In this document: positions 30,307-38,519 of the stretch, in pieces
How positions within the stretch are numbered: the stretch's first letter is position 1
How the letters are laid out: the number at the start of each line of letters is the position of its first letter
Assembly: GCA_024958655.1 (NCBI GenBank)
Contig: JANWUR010000006.1
Location: 1 to 64,000, forward strand
Direction: 5' to 3'
Length of the DNA stretch: 64,000 nt
From: Cyanobium sp. FGCU6
GTDB lineage: Bacteria; Cyanobacteriota; Cyanobacteriia; PCC-6307; Cyanobiaceae
Program-made: the position numbers and the translations under genes
Notes under the pieces: generated by a model
What the model was told of the DNA's origin: nothing
The model's input: the letters and a program-made list of their open reading frames with translations, nothing else
Database searches by the model: none

Positions 30307-31278
30307 ATGGCGCTCCCCTCCAGTTTCTCCGGTTCGTCCCGCCCGGGCGTGCCGCCCCTGGAGGTGAGGCTGCTGCGCAACGGCATCGTCGAGTCGCGCC
30401 ATCGGGTGCATGCGGTGGTGGGCGATCAGCGGGGACGGGTGCTGATGCGGGCCGGCGATCCCCAGCAGCTGAGCTTCGTGCGCTCGGCGCTCAAGCCTTT
30501 CCAGGCCACTGTGTTCGTGGCCAGTGGCGCCGCCGATCACGGAGCCAGCGGCGAGAGGGGATTGGCGATTGCCTGCGCCTCCCATGCGGGCACCGCCGCC
30601 CATGCCCGCGAAGCCTTCCGCCTGCTCTGGGGAGCGGAGCTCGACGCCGACCGGCTGCAGTGCCCCATCCCGGCCGGGGGCAGCAGTCCGCTGGAACACA
30701 ATTGCTCGGGCAAGCACGCCGCCTTCCTGGCGGCCTGCCGCCACTTGCACTGGCCCCTGGAGACCTACCTGCAGCCGGAGCACCCCCTGCAGCAGGAGGT
30801 GATCAAGCGCACCGGCGAGCTGCTGGGCCTCCCCGCCGCCGAGCTGGTGGCCGCCCGCGACGACTGCGGAGCCCCCACCCTGCAACTGCAACTGGCCCAG
30901 ATGGCTCTGCTCTTCGCCCACCTCGGCGCCGGCGAACAGCCCGACCTGGAGCGACTGAGTCGCGCGATGCTGGCTTTCCCCGAGCTGGTGGCCGGCGAAG
31001 GCCGCTTCGACACCGAACTGATGCGCGGCAGCCACGGACAGGTGCTGAGCAAGGGCGGCGCCGAAGGCATCCAGTGCCTCAGCCGGGTGGGGGAAGGGAT
31101 GGGCGTGGCGATCAAGGTGGAGGACGGCGCGTCGAGGGCCAAGCACGCCGTGGCCGTGCATCTGCTGGAGCAGCTCGACTGGCTGACGCCGATGACCCTC
31201 GAGGAACTACGCCAGCGCTTCCTGGCCCCAGCCGACCATCTGCAGCTGGAGGTGGTGGGCGAACTGCGTTTCGACTGA
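30307..31278 (+). CDS. L-asparaginase II-type asparaginase
   Basis: The 323-residue product belongs to the thermolabile L-asparaginase family first described in Rhizobium etli: HRVHAVVGDQRGRVLMRAGD, RSALKPFQA, then HNCSGKHAAFLAACR and CGAPTLQLQLAQMA, and the late SKGGAEGIQCL. It should hydrolyse asparagine to aspartate and ammonia. It is unrelated in sequence to the classical AnsA/AnsB enzymes. It follows CGLD27 by 17 bp and precedes tRNA-fMet. Confidence 0.9.
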   Translation: MALPSSFSGSSRPGVPPLEVRLLRNGIVESRHRVHAVVGDQRGRVLMRAGDPQQLSFVRSALKPFQATVFVASGAADHGASGERGLAIACASHAGTAAHAREAFRLLWGAELDADRLQCPIPAGGSSPLEHNCSGKHAAFLAACRHLHWPLETYLQPEHPLQQEVIKRTGELLGLPAAELVAARDDCGAPTLQLQLAQMALLFAHLGAGEQPDLERLSRAMLAFPELVAGEGRFDTELMRGSHGQVLSKGGAEGIQCLSRVGEGMGVAIKVEDGASRAKHAVAVHLLEQLDWLTPMTLEELRQRFLAPADHLQLEVVGELRFD

Positions 31279-31372
31279 TCGCCTCCAGGCGAGTGCCGTC
31301 AGGCGGGCTGGTACGATTCATTCATCGGCAAAACGCCGAAGGCCAGGGCCACACGGTTGGCACCTCACCCAC

Positions 31373-31449
<77 letters not shown>

Positions 31450-31454
31450 ACGAC

Positions 31455-31485
31455 AAGGCCCCGGCTCAATACCGGGGCCTTTGTT
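31455..31485 (+). terminator. Rho-independent terminator after tRNA-fMet
   Basis: AAGGCCCCGG (31455-31464), a 7-base loop and CCGGGGCCTT (31472-31481) form a perfect 10-bp stem that runs into TTTGTTGT. It lies five bases past the CCA end of the tRNA and should end the upstream operon as well. Confidence 0.85.
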
Positions 31486-31549
31486 GTCGGGAGGCTCTTG
31501 TGGTCGGGAGCTCTTTGTGATGGAGGTTCTCCGCAGGCAGCCGTGGCGG

Positions 31550-31801
31550 TCAGCCGCCGGTGCTGGGCAGGCCTTGACTGCGCATCACGAGGGTGCGCCA
31601 TTCACCGGCGGGTGTGCTGACCTCAACTCCGATCGCCCCGGCGAGCGGGCACGGATCCTCGCCCCTGCCCTGCCACCAGCTGAGGGCATCGGTCCAGGCC
31701 TCATCGATCGACTCGTAAAGGCCATCGAGGGAGGGGTGGGGCAGCCCGGGGAATTCCACCAGTCGGTAGAGCCGCGGCCTGGGAGCGGGTGACTTCGGCA
31801 T
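31550..31801 (-). CDS. Unknown 83-residue protein
   Basis: Starting at MPKSPAPRPRLYRLVEFPGL, this small soluble protein has well-formed sequence (YESIDEAWTDALSWWQGRG, then GVEVSTPAGEWRTLVMRSQGL) typical of conserved hypothetical proteins in picocyanobacteria. No known domain is recognised. It converges on the tRNA terminator and stands alone. Confidence 0.65.
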   Translation of the reverse strand: MPKSPAPRPRLYRLVEFPGLPHPSLDGLYESIDEAWTDALSWWQGRGEDPCPLAGAIGVEVSTPAGEWRTLVMRSQGLPSTGG

Positions 31802-32008
31802 CGGGCCTCGCATCCGGAACTTTCATTGTGCCCAGGAGTGACGGTCGCGACATCGGCACATTCGCTCATCCCGGCCCGAGCGCCTGCGGGGGGTCGGATC
31901 GTCCTGGATCCGCTTCGGTGCGGGAGGGTCTTGATGCGCACGCTCGGGAACGGCCCCATCGCCGGGGGGGTCCGGATGCGATCCTCAGCGGCTGGGTGAG
32001 GGAGCACC

Positions 32009-33700
32009 ATGACCACCGCCGACCCGATCGCGCCGGACAGCGGCGCCGGTTTCGATGCGGTGGTGGTGGGCGCGGGCGCCACAGGGGGCGTGGCGGCCAT
32101 GGCCCTGAGCGAAGCAGGGCTGCGCGTGCTGGTGCTGGAGGCGGGCCCCGAACTCACCGCCCGGCAGGCCCTGGGCAGCGAACCGCTCAACAGCCTGCGC
32201 CGCCTCGCCAACCTGGCGGGAGGCCGCCAGCGCCGTCAGGCGGAGCACCCGGGCTACTGGAAGCACAACCCCGGGCTGTTCGTCGATGAGGTGCAGAACC
32301 CTTACCTCACGCCGGACGACGCACCGTTCCTGTGGACCCGCGGTCGCCAGGTGGGGGGCCGCAGTCTCACCTGGGGGGGCATCACGCTCCGGCTCTCCGA
32401 TCACGAATTCCAGGCCGGCCGGCGGGAGGGGAAGGAGGCGGCCTGGCCGATCAGCAGCCGCGATCTGGCGCCCTGGTACTCCCGGCTGGAGCGACTGCTG
32501 GGAGTGCATGGCCACCGCGATGGACTGCCCCAGCTCCCCGATGGCGACTTCTGCTCCGCCCTGCCCTTCACCCCCGCGGAGGAGCATCTGCAAGCCGCAG
32601 TCGCCAGGGAGCTGGGCCTGCCGCTGATCCACTCCCGCGGCTTTGCCCTGCACCGCCCCAGTCCGGAGCGTCCCTGGCCACCCTCCAGCTCCCAGGGCGT
32701 CACCCTGGCCCGGGCCCTTGACACAGGTCGGGTGCGGCTGCGAAGCCACTGCATCGTGAGCCACCTGCGCCTGGCCGGCGGAGGCGCCCGGGCCGAGGGG
32801 GTCGTGGTGGTGGACGGCCGCAGCGGCGCGCACTCCTTCGTGGCGGCCCCGCTGGTGGTGCTCTGCGCCTCGACGATCGAGACGCTGCGCATCCTGCTGC
32901 ACTCTGGCGAGGGCCAGCGCCGCGGCGGGCTGATCGATCCCTCCGGCTCGCTGGGCACGGGATTGATGGATCACATCTCCAGCAGCCGCTTCTTCTCCAT
33001 CCCCGACCTGCCGGCGCCGACGCAGCCGGCGGAGCTCTCCGGTGCCGGCAGCTGCTTCATCCCCAACACACTCAATCTCGACGTGGACGGCGGCGAGGGC
33101 CGTGAGGAGGACGTGGATTTCCGCGGTGGCTATGGGTTGTGGACGGCCCTGCAGCGCTTCGATCCGCCGGCGATGCTGCGCCGCCGCCGCGGGGAGGCGG
33201 TGGGGTTCCTGATCGGCCACGGCGAGGTGCAACGGGATCCCGCCAACCGGGTGACACTGGCCGACGGGGCGGTCGATGCCTGGGGCCTGCCGGTGCCCCG
33301 GATCGAATGCCGCTGGGGAGCGAACGAGCGGGCCATGGTGGACCACATGCAGCAGCGGATGGAGGCGGTGGTCGCGGCCGCCGGCGGCGGGATCTGGCCG
33401 GTGGAGGAGCTGTTCGTGCTGCCGCTGATCGAGCCGCTGGTGCGCCGGGCCGTGGCAGTGCGTCCAGAGGCCGCACCCCCCGGTTACTACATCCATGAAC
33501 TGGGGGGGGCGGCGATGGCGGCCCGGGCGGAGCAGGGGGTGGTGGATGCCTGGAACCGCTGCTGGGGCGCCCCCAACGTGCTGGTCGTGGATGGGGCCTG
33601 CTGGCCCTCCGCCGGCTGGCAGAGCCCCACGCTCACGTCCATGGCGCTGGCCTGGCGGGCCTGCGACGCGGCTGTGCGCGAGCGGGTCTCCCTGGCATGA
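32009..33700 (+). CDS. GMC-family FAD-dependent oxidoreductase
   Basis: This 563-residue enzyme opens with an FAD-binding Rossmann motif, DAVVVGAGATGGVAAMALSE, near residues 16-35, followed by VLEAGPE. The isoalloxazine region TRGRQVGGRSLTWGG and the C-terminal block YYIHELGGAAMAA plus WQSPTLTSMALAWRA fit glucose-methanol-choline oxidoreductases. Such enzymes oxidise alcohols or sugars; the substrate is unknown. There is no signal peptide. The roughly 200 bp upstream has no gene and presumably holds the promoter. Confidence 0.9.
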   Translation: MTTADPIAPDSGAGFDAVVVGAGATGGVAAMALSEAGLRVLVLEAGPELTARQALGSEPLNSLRRLANLAGGRQRRQAEHPGYWKHNPGLFVDEVQNPYLTPDDAPFLWTRGRQVGGRSLTWGGITLRLSDHEFQAGRREGKEAAWPISSRDLAPWYSRLERLLGVHGHRDGLPQLPDGDFCSALPFTPAEEHLQAAVARELGLPLIHSRGFALHRPSPERPWPPSSSQGVTLARALDTGRVRLRSHCIVSHLRLAGGGARAEGVVVVDGRSGAHSFVAAPLVVLCASTIETLRILLHSGEGQRRGGLIDPSGSLGTGLMDHISSSRFFSIPDLPAPTQPAELSGAGSCFIPNTLNLDVDGGEGREEDVDFRGGYGLWTALQRFDPPAMLRRRRGEAVGFLIGHGEVQRDPANRVTLADGAVDAWGLPVPRIECRWGANERAMVDHMQQRMEAVVAAAGGGIWPVEELFVLPLIEPLVRRAVAVRPEAAPPGYYIHELGGAAMAARAEQGVVDAWNRCWGAPNVLVVDGACWPSAGWQSPTLTSMALAWRACDAAVRERVSLA

Positions 33701-33830
33701 CAGCTGAAGGGGTCAGCACATGAACACCGGACCCGGTCGCTGGTGTCGTTGACCACAGTTCAGCGGCCGGAGCCTGCGCACAATGCCTGGGCGACCTATC
33801 CCAATGGGTCGGGCAAGGGAGAAAATGCAG

Positions 33831-33858
33831 GGCGAGGGCTGGCACCCTCGCCTTTTTT
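33831..33858 (+). terminator. Rho-independent terminator
   Basis: GGCGAGGG-ctggca-CCCTCGCC followed by six T residues is a textbook terminator, about 130 bp after the oxidoreductase stop. A 48-codon reading frame from an ATG at 33783 runs through it and is not credible as a gene. Confidence 0.9.
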
Positions 33859-33898
33859 ATGTGCCTGTCCAGCAGTACCGACGCCAGAGTCGCTGCCT

Positions 33899-34168
33899 TC
33901 AACGCTGCAGGAACAGGCCATCGAGATAGTGCTGGGTGACCGAATGGTCGCCGCAGCCGTTCTGGAACAGGAAGCCGGCGAGGGCCGACGTGATCACGCT
34001 GTACTGGTCCCACTGGGGATGGGACCGCAGGAAGTCGCGCATGCCCTCGAACAGCACCTCTGGAACCTCGGCTTCGAGGCTGATGCTGCTGGCCCCGGCG
34101 GGGCTGGGGTCGCGATAGAGATCCACTGGGTACGGCGCTGCTCGTGGTTGGTGGTGCCAGTACGCCAC
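33899..34168 (-). CDS. DUF2811 domain-containing protein
   Basis: The core reads ISLEAEVPEVLFEGMRDFL, HPQWDQYSVITSALAGFLFQ and VTQHYLDGLF, the DUF2811 family of small cyanobacterial proteins. The 89-residue form starting at 34168 includes about 28 nonconserved N-terminal residues; a GTG 14 codons in would give the more usual length. Function is unknown. A 395-bp upstream gap contains repeated TGGGGAA boxes. Confidence 0.87.
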   Translation of the reverse strand: MAYWHHQPRAAPYPVDLYRDPSPAGASSISLEAEVPEVLFEGMRDFLRSHPQWDQYSVITSALAGFLFQNGCGDHSVTQHYLDGLFLQR

Positions 34169-34563
34169 AGGGCGTCCCCTGCCGTCAAAGGGAGGCCGGC
34201 AGGCCCGCCGCCGGGGAGTCCGGCGATGAGACAGACGGTGACAACGCCCCCCCTGCGTGAATCGGTGCTCGAGCGTTGCGTGCGAAACGCCTCAGCTTGA
34301 CCCGTCAAGGGGGAGATGAGCTATCTGCCACTTTCCCCAGCTCCACGGCGAAAAGAGCATCCAGAAGTCAACCCTGGGGAAAAGACCCCCTGAAACTGGG
34401 GAAAACCACCCTTCCGTGGGGAATCAGGCCATTGATCAGCAACCCTGATTTCAGCGAGTCCCATGAGACCACCTGCCGGATGAGTCGCATGAGGGGAGCC
34501 TGAACCCACCGGTTCTCTACAGATTGCCGTTGCGTTGTCTTGCAACGCGCTCCCGCACGCCCC
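34169..34563. repeat. Intergenic region with four TGGGGAA boxes
   Basis: This 395-bp gap upstream of the DUF2811 gene has no credible gene. It holds CTGGGGAAAAG (34374-34384), CTGGGGAAAAC (34396-34406) and GTGGGGAAT (34416-34424) as direct repeats spaced 22 and 20 bp apart, plus an inverted copy CTTTCCCCAG at 34331-34340. Spacing near two helical turns suggests a protein-binding array on one face of the DNA. Confidence 0.55.
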
Positions 34564-35703
34564 TCAGCCTTCACTGCGGCGGAGGGTCCGCGGGCCGAGG
34601 GGATGGTCGGCGTGGGGATAGGGCGCATGGCCGTGTGCATGGCCGTGCTCGTGAGCGTGGGTGTGGTGGTCGTGGGGATGGCCATGCGCCGCGCTCAGCG
34701 GCAGCGGCACGCCGTCGGGCTGGCAGGCACCGGTGCACTCGCTCTCGCACAGGGTGCAACTCTCCACCAGTCCCTCCACATGGTGGTGGTGGCTGCGCTG
34801 CGGCGCACCCACGTCCTGCTCGAATCCCAGCACCTGGGCCCGGTACTTGCAGAGGGAACAGTTCATCGCCGTGTCGCCGCGCAGGATCTCCTCCACCCGC
34901 TCGGCAAAGGTGGCCAATACAAGCGGATGGTCGCCCAGGTAACCGGCCTCGAGGAACTCCACCCCAGGGTGATCCGCCGCCACCCGCCGGGTGTGCTCGC
35001 GGATCCGGCTCACGAGTACGCCGGAGAACAGGAAGTAGGGGAACACCACCACCCGCGGGAAGGCCAGGCGCACCACCTGACGCAGGCCGGGCTCCACCAG
35101 CGGGAAGGTGACGCCGGAGTACACGGTCTCCCCCCAGCCGAAGCCGAAGCCCTCCACAAGCATGCGCGTCACCTTGGCCACATTGGCGTTGGCGTCGGGA
35201 TCGGAGGAGCCGCGGCCCACCACCACCAGCAGGGTCTGATCCGCCGGCACAGGAGCACGCCCAGCGGCAATGGCGTCGGCATCGGCCTGCTCGAGGCAGG
35301 AACGGATGCGGGCGCCGGCGGCCTGGATCATCTGACGATCCACGCCGAGTTCACGGCCGTAGTCCACCCGAATGCCCGTTTCCGCCGCCCAGGTGTTGAG
35401 CACCGAGGGGATGTCGTTCTTGGCATGGCCAGCGGCGAACAACATGGCGGGCACCGCCAGCACGTGGCGCACTCCCTGCGCAAGCAACTGCTCGAGGCCG
35501 TCCCGCAGGATCGGCCGGGCGAATTCCAGATAGCCGTGGGCCACCGGCAGCGGCGCCAGTGCCTGCCGCAACTGGTCGGCCAGGGAGGCGAACTCGCCGA
35601 CAGCGAGGCGATTGCGGCTGCCATGCCCGCAGACCAGAACGCCGAGGGGGCCTTCGGGGTCGCTGGTTCCGAGGGGAGCCGGAAGGCCGGGATCGCTGCT
35701 CAT
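34564..35703 (-). CDS. cbiX: Sirohydrochlorin chelatase, CbiX type, with His-rich tail
   Basis: From MSSDPGLPAP the protein is 379 residues. The two-lobed chelatase has GVLVCGHGSRN with the metal-binding His near residue 25, and in the second lobe LLVVVGRGSSDPDAN and FPYFLFSGVL. A C-terminal extension has Cys pairs (MNCSLCKYRA and ESCTLCESEC) and a tail with more than a dozen His (for example HDHHTHAHEHGHAHGH). CbiX-type enzymes insert cobalt or iron into sirohydrochlorin for cobalamin or siroheme; the tail probably binds metal. The longer frame to 35871 is not conserved. Confidence 0.9.
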   Translation of the reverse strand: MSSDPGLPAPLGTSDPEGPLGVLVCGHGSRNRLAVGEFASLADQLRQALAPLPVAHGYLEFARPILRDGLEQLLAQGVRHVLAVPAMLFAAGHAKNDIPSVLNTWAAETGIRVDYGRELGVDRQMIQAAGARIRSCLEQADADAIAAGRAPVPADQTLLVVVGRGSSDPDANANVAKVTRMLVEGFGFGWGETVYSGVTFPLVEPGLRQVVRLAFPRVVVFPYFLFSGVLVSRIREHTRRVAADHPGVEFLEAGYLGDHPLVLATFAERVEEILRGDTAMNCSLCKYRAQVLGFEQDVGAPQRSHHHHVEGLVESCTLCESECTGACQPDGVPLPLSAAHGHPHDHHTHAHEHGHAHGHAPYPHADHPLGPRTLRRSEG

Positions 35704-35819
35704 GGGGGCACGGAACTGGAGCGACCCTATCGCCGCCCTGCCGCCCAACAGAGCCCTCACACTGACGATCACGCAGCGGCAGCGGGAAGCAGGAAGATGA
35801 GGGGCTTCCCAGGGCCGCC

Positions 35820-36485
35820 ATGAGCCTGCGTCTCCCCCCCTACCAGCCTCTGCCGCCACCCGATGGGGCACGGGAACGCCTCCTGGTGCCCATCGGCAGA
35901 TTGCAGCCCACTCAGCTGTGTGTGGGGCTGGCCGAGGTGCGCAACCGGCAGGTTGATTTCAGCAGCGAATCGGCAGACCAGCGGTTGCGGTATCTGGAAA
36001 CCAAACCCGTTCCCCTGGTACGCAGCGCCGCCGACGAGCTGTGGATGGTGGACCGCCACCACCGCCTGCGGGGTCTGGTGGAGCTCGATCCCGACGCGAT
36101 GGCGGTGGGCTATGTGGCCCTGGAGGTGGCCAGCGACGACCGGCATGTGGTGATGGCGGAACTGGAGCGCCGGGGCTGGCTGTACCTCTACGACGGTCGC
36201 GGCCTTGGCCCCCTGCCCTCCACCGCCCTGCCCTCGCACCTGGCGGGTCTGCAGGACGATCCCTACCGCAGCCTCGTGTGGAAGCTGAAAAAGGAGGGGC
36301 GGATCGATCCGGCGCCCCTGATTCCCTTCCACGAGTTCCGCTGGGGAGCCTGGCTGCGCAGCCGGCCGCTGCCGCCCTTCAGCTCCTCCTGCCTCGAGCC
36401 CGCCCTGCCCTCGGCCCGGGCCCTGGTGGCCTCCCTGGCGGCCTCCCACATGGCCGGGTGGAAGGGACACGGCCGGCCGGGCTGA
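35820..36485 (+). CDS. ParB-like (ParBc_2 type) nuclease-fold protein
   Basis: The 221-residue product has the ParB-like N-terminal layout: LQPTQLCVGLAEVRNRQVDF, then VPLVRSAADELWMVDRHHRL, where the D-x-HH motif matches the ParBc_2 family. Later features include a conserved-looking SLVWKLKKEGRID and FHEFRWGAWL. There is no partner ParA nearby, and this family is not the chromosomal ParB; some relatives are annotated as putative nucleases. It stands between divergent cbiX and convergent Rieske genes. Confidence 0.8.
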   Translation: MSLRLPPYQPLPPPDGARERLLVPIGRLQPTQLCVGLAEVRNRQVDFSSESADQRLRYLETKPVPLVRSAADELWMVDRHHRLRGLVELDPDAMAVGYVALEVASDDRHVVMAELERRGWLYLYDGRGLGPLPSTALPSHLAGLQDDPYRSLVWKLKKEGRIDPAPLIPFHEFRWGAWLRSRPLPPFSSSCLEPALPSARALVASLAASHMAGWKGHGRPG

Positions 36486-36498
36486 CGGGTGGCCCGGC

Positions 36499-37908
36499 TC
36501 AGTCGCGGTTGCGGGGGGGGTGGCCATCGCCGCTGAGCAGCTGATGCTCCCAGCGACCGAGCTGACGATGGGCCAGGGCGGTGATCAGGGCCACGGCAAG
36601 CACGGCGAACAGCAGCGCCGGAGCGGGCCACATCACCAGAGCGAGCAGGGCCAGCCAGGGAAGCGCCGCCAACCAGGGCCGCCAGAAGCGGATCCTGGCC
36701 AGGGCATCGCGGCAGGAGCGGCAGTGGCGGGTGTGGCTGTCATGGCGGTCCATCAGGGCCGCGAGCTCAAGGCGGGGCGGCAGCGTTTCGCCGGGGAAGG
36801 GATCGCCCTGATAGGCCACCACCCAGTCGTGCAGGGCCTTCACGTACACATCCGCCGTGGTGGCCAGATGGAAGGCCCGGGCGGCGGAGCCGCTGCGGCC
36901 CCGCCGCTCCAGCACCCGTTCCTGCCAGTGCAGGAACACCTGGTCGTCTTCGAGCACGGTGTGATTACCGATGTGCTGCAGCCACAGCGGCCGCAGGCGC
37001 AGCAGCAGTGCCGGCAGTTTCGATTCGAACCTGAACGGGAAACGGGCGAACAGGCGGCACACGCCCCGGCGGATCGGCACGGCGTACACCACCGTGAGGA
37101 TGCGAGCGAACCCTTTGGCGGTGAGGTCGTGCCACATCAGGCCCGGGGCCGCGAAGGTGGTGTGCTGGGCACCGAGCCGCCCGCGGCGGGGGCCCTCCGG
37201 CCAGATCGCCGTGAAGCCCTCGGGGCCGAAACCGGTGAGTTCGGCCAGCACGGGCGCCGCGTTCTCGCGCCGGCCCACGGTGCGGTGATGGGTGAAGGGA
37301 ACGTGGCTCACATCGAGAACGTTCTCCAGCAGGGTGAGAGCATCCATCGGCAGATCCCGGAACGTGTCCTGGACCAGCCAGTCCCCCTCCTCCAGCAGCG
37401 GCACGATCGGCAGGGACACGCTGGCGGCCTCCTCGGGATCGCCGGCGAACACGAACAGGAGCCCCTGGGCCTCGGCTGTCGCATAGCGCAGGCAGCGGGA
37501 GCGGCGCTCGGAAGGTGTGGTGCCGGGCTCGGCCTGGGGGATGGCGGTGCAGCGACCGTCCCCGGCAAAGGTCCAGCCGTGGTAAGGGCACTCGAGTTCG
37601 CCCGCGTCGTTGATGCGTCCCTGGGAGAGGGGAACCAGCCGATGGGGGCAGACATCGCGGAAGGCCTGCCACACCTCCCCCTGCCGGTCCCACCACAGCA
37701 CCAGGTCCTCGCCCAGCAGGGTGAACGACTGGGGCCGGCGGCGATCGAGATCGCGCAGGTAGGCCACCGGAACCCAGTGGCGCAGCCAGCAGGAATCTTC
37801 CACGCTCTCGTCGCTCTCGTCTTTGTCCTGAGCGGTGAACTCGGAATCGGGCGCATCGGCATCGCCGGCCGTTGCAGGCGCCAGGGCTGAAGAGGAGGAA
37901 AGGCTCAT
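36499..37908 (-). CDS. Rieske oxygenase of the pheophorbide a oxygenase-like group
   Basis: This 469-residue protein has a Rieske [2Fe-2S] site (CPHRLVPL near residue 87 and CPYHGWTF near 106) and a mononuclear iron site (LENVLDVSHVPFTHHRTVG near 195). The C-terminus has HTRHCRSCRDA, whose CxxC is a feature of plant PaO, Tic55 and PTC52, followed by two membrane helices. It should act in or on membranes, taking electrons from ferredoxin. The substrate could be a chlorophyll derivative, but this is inference. A palindrome lies just upstream. Confidence 0.9.
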   Translation of the reverse strand: MSLSSSSALAPATAGDADAPDSEFTAQDKDESDESVEDSCWLRHWVPVAYLRDLDRRRPQSFTLLGEDLVLWWDRQGEVWQAFRDVCPHRLVPLSQGRINDAGELECPYHGWTFAGDGRCTAIPQAEPGTTPSERRSRCLRYATAEAQGLLFVFAGDPEEAASVSLPIVPLLEEGDWLVQDTFRDLPMDALTLLENVLDVSHVPFTHHRTVGRRENAAPVLAELTGFGPEGFTAIWPEGPRRGRLGAQHTTFAAPGLMWHDLTAKGFARILTVVYAVPIRRGVCRLFARFPFRFESKLPALLLRLRPLWLQHIGNHTVLEDDQVFLHWQERVLERRGRSGSAARAFHLATTADVYVKALHDWVVAYQGDPFPGETLPPRLELAALMDRHDSHTRHCRSCRDALARIRFWRPWLAALPWLALLALVMWPAPALLFAVLAVALITALAHRQLGRWEHQLLSGDGHPPRNRD

Positions 37909-37920
37909 GGGGGCGATTCT

Positions 37921-37935
37921 GGTCACCGGGTGACC
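37921..37935. promoter_or_regulatory. Perfect palindrome in the divergent promoter region
   Basis: GGTCACC-G-GGTGACC is a perfect 7-1-7 inverted repeat, 13 bp upstream of the Rieske oxygenase start and about 100 bp upstream of the universal stress protein start. Its symmetry and position suit a dimeric regulator site. No regulator gene is adjacent. Confidence 0.4.
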
Positions 37936-38036
37936 GCGAGCGCGGGTCGGACCGGCAGCGGCCGACGCCGCAGCGGCGGCACCCGCAGCGCCCGCCGGGC
38001 AGCATGGCCAAGCTGGAGAGGTCCTGCAGTTCGGCC

Positions 38037-38489
38037 ATGGCCCAACCCTTCCAACACCTGCTGGTGCCCAGCGACGGTTCGGAGCGCTCCGACCAGGCGG
38101 TGGAGAGGGCCCTGAGCCTGGCTGCCGCGCTCGGGGCCCGGGTCACCTTCCTGCATGTTCAGCCTCGGGTGCCGGTGTCGGTCCTGGGGATGGGCGAGAT
38201 GCTCGATGCGGCCGCCATCGAGCGGCTGGCGATCGCAGCCCGCCGGGAATCGGAGCGGATCCTCAATGACGCCGTGGCCGCCGCCGATCGCGCCGGCGTG
38301 GCAGCGGCGCGGGAGCAGGTGAGTGGCGATCTGCCGCACCGGGAGATCCTGGCGACCGCGGAGCGACTGGGCTGCGATCTGATCGTGATGGCCTCCCACG
38401 GCCGCCGAGGGTTGAGCGGTCTGTTGCTGGGCAGCGAGACCCAGCGCGTGCTGGTTCAGGCACCCTGCCCGGTCCTGGTGGTGCGCTGA
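38037..38489 (+). CDS. Universal stress protein family protein
   Basis: From MAQPFQHLLVPSDGS the protein has 150 residues, a single UspA domain. The ATP-binding signature VMASHGRRGLSGLLLGSETQ near the C-terminus, ending in PCPVLVVR, is intact, so it is probably of the nucleotide-binding type. A start at 38004 (MAKLERS) would add 11 residues. It is divergent from the Rieske oxygenase and 30 bp upstream of the acyl-CoA synthetase gene. Confidence 0.9.
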   Translation: MAQPFQHLLVPSDGSERSDQAVERALSLAAALGARVTFLHVQPRVPVSVLGMGEMLDAAAIERLAIAARRESERILNDAVAAADRAGVAAAREQVSGDLPHREILATAERLGCDLIVMASHGRRGLSGLLLGSETQRVLVQAPCPVLVVR

Positions 38490-38519
38490 AGCCCAGCCGC
38501 CGCTTAGCTGGGGGGGCCG

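Noticed and set aside
33783-33929. Rightward 48-codon ORF between the GMC oxidoreductase and DUF2811 genes
   Set aside because: It runs straight through a strong rho-independent terminator and into the end of the DUF2811 gene.
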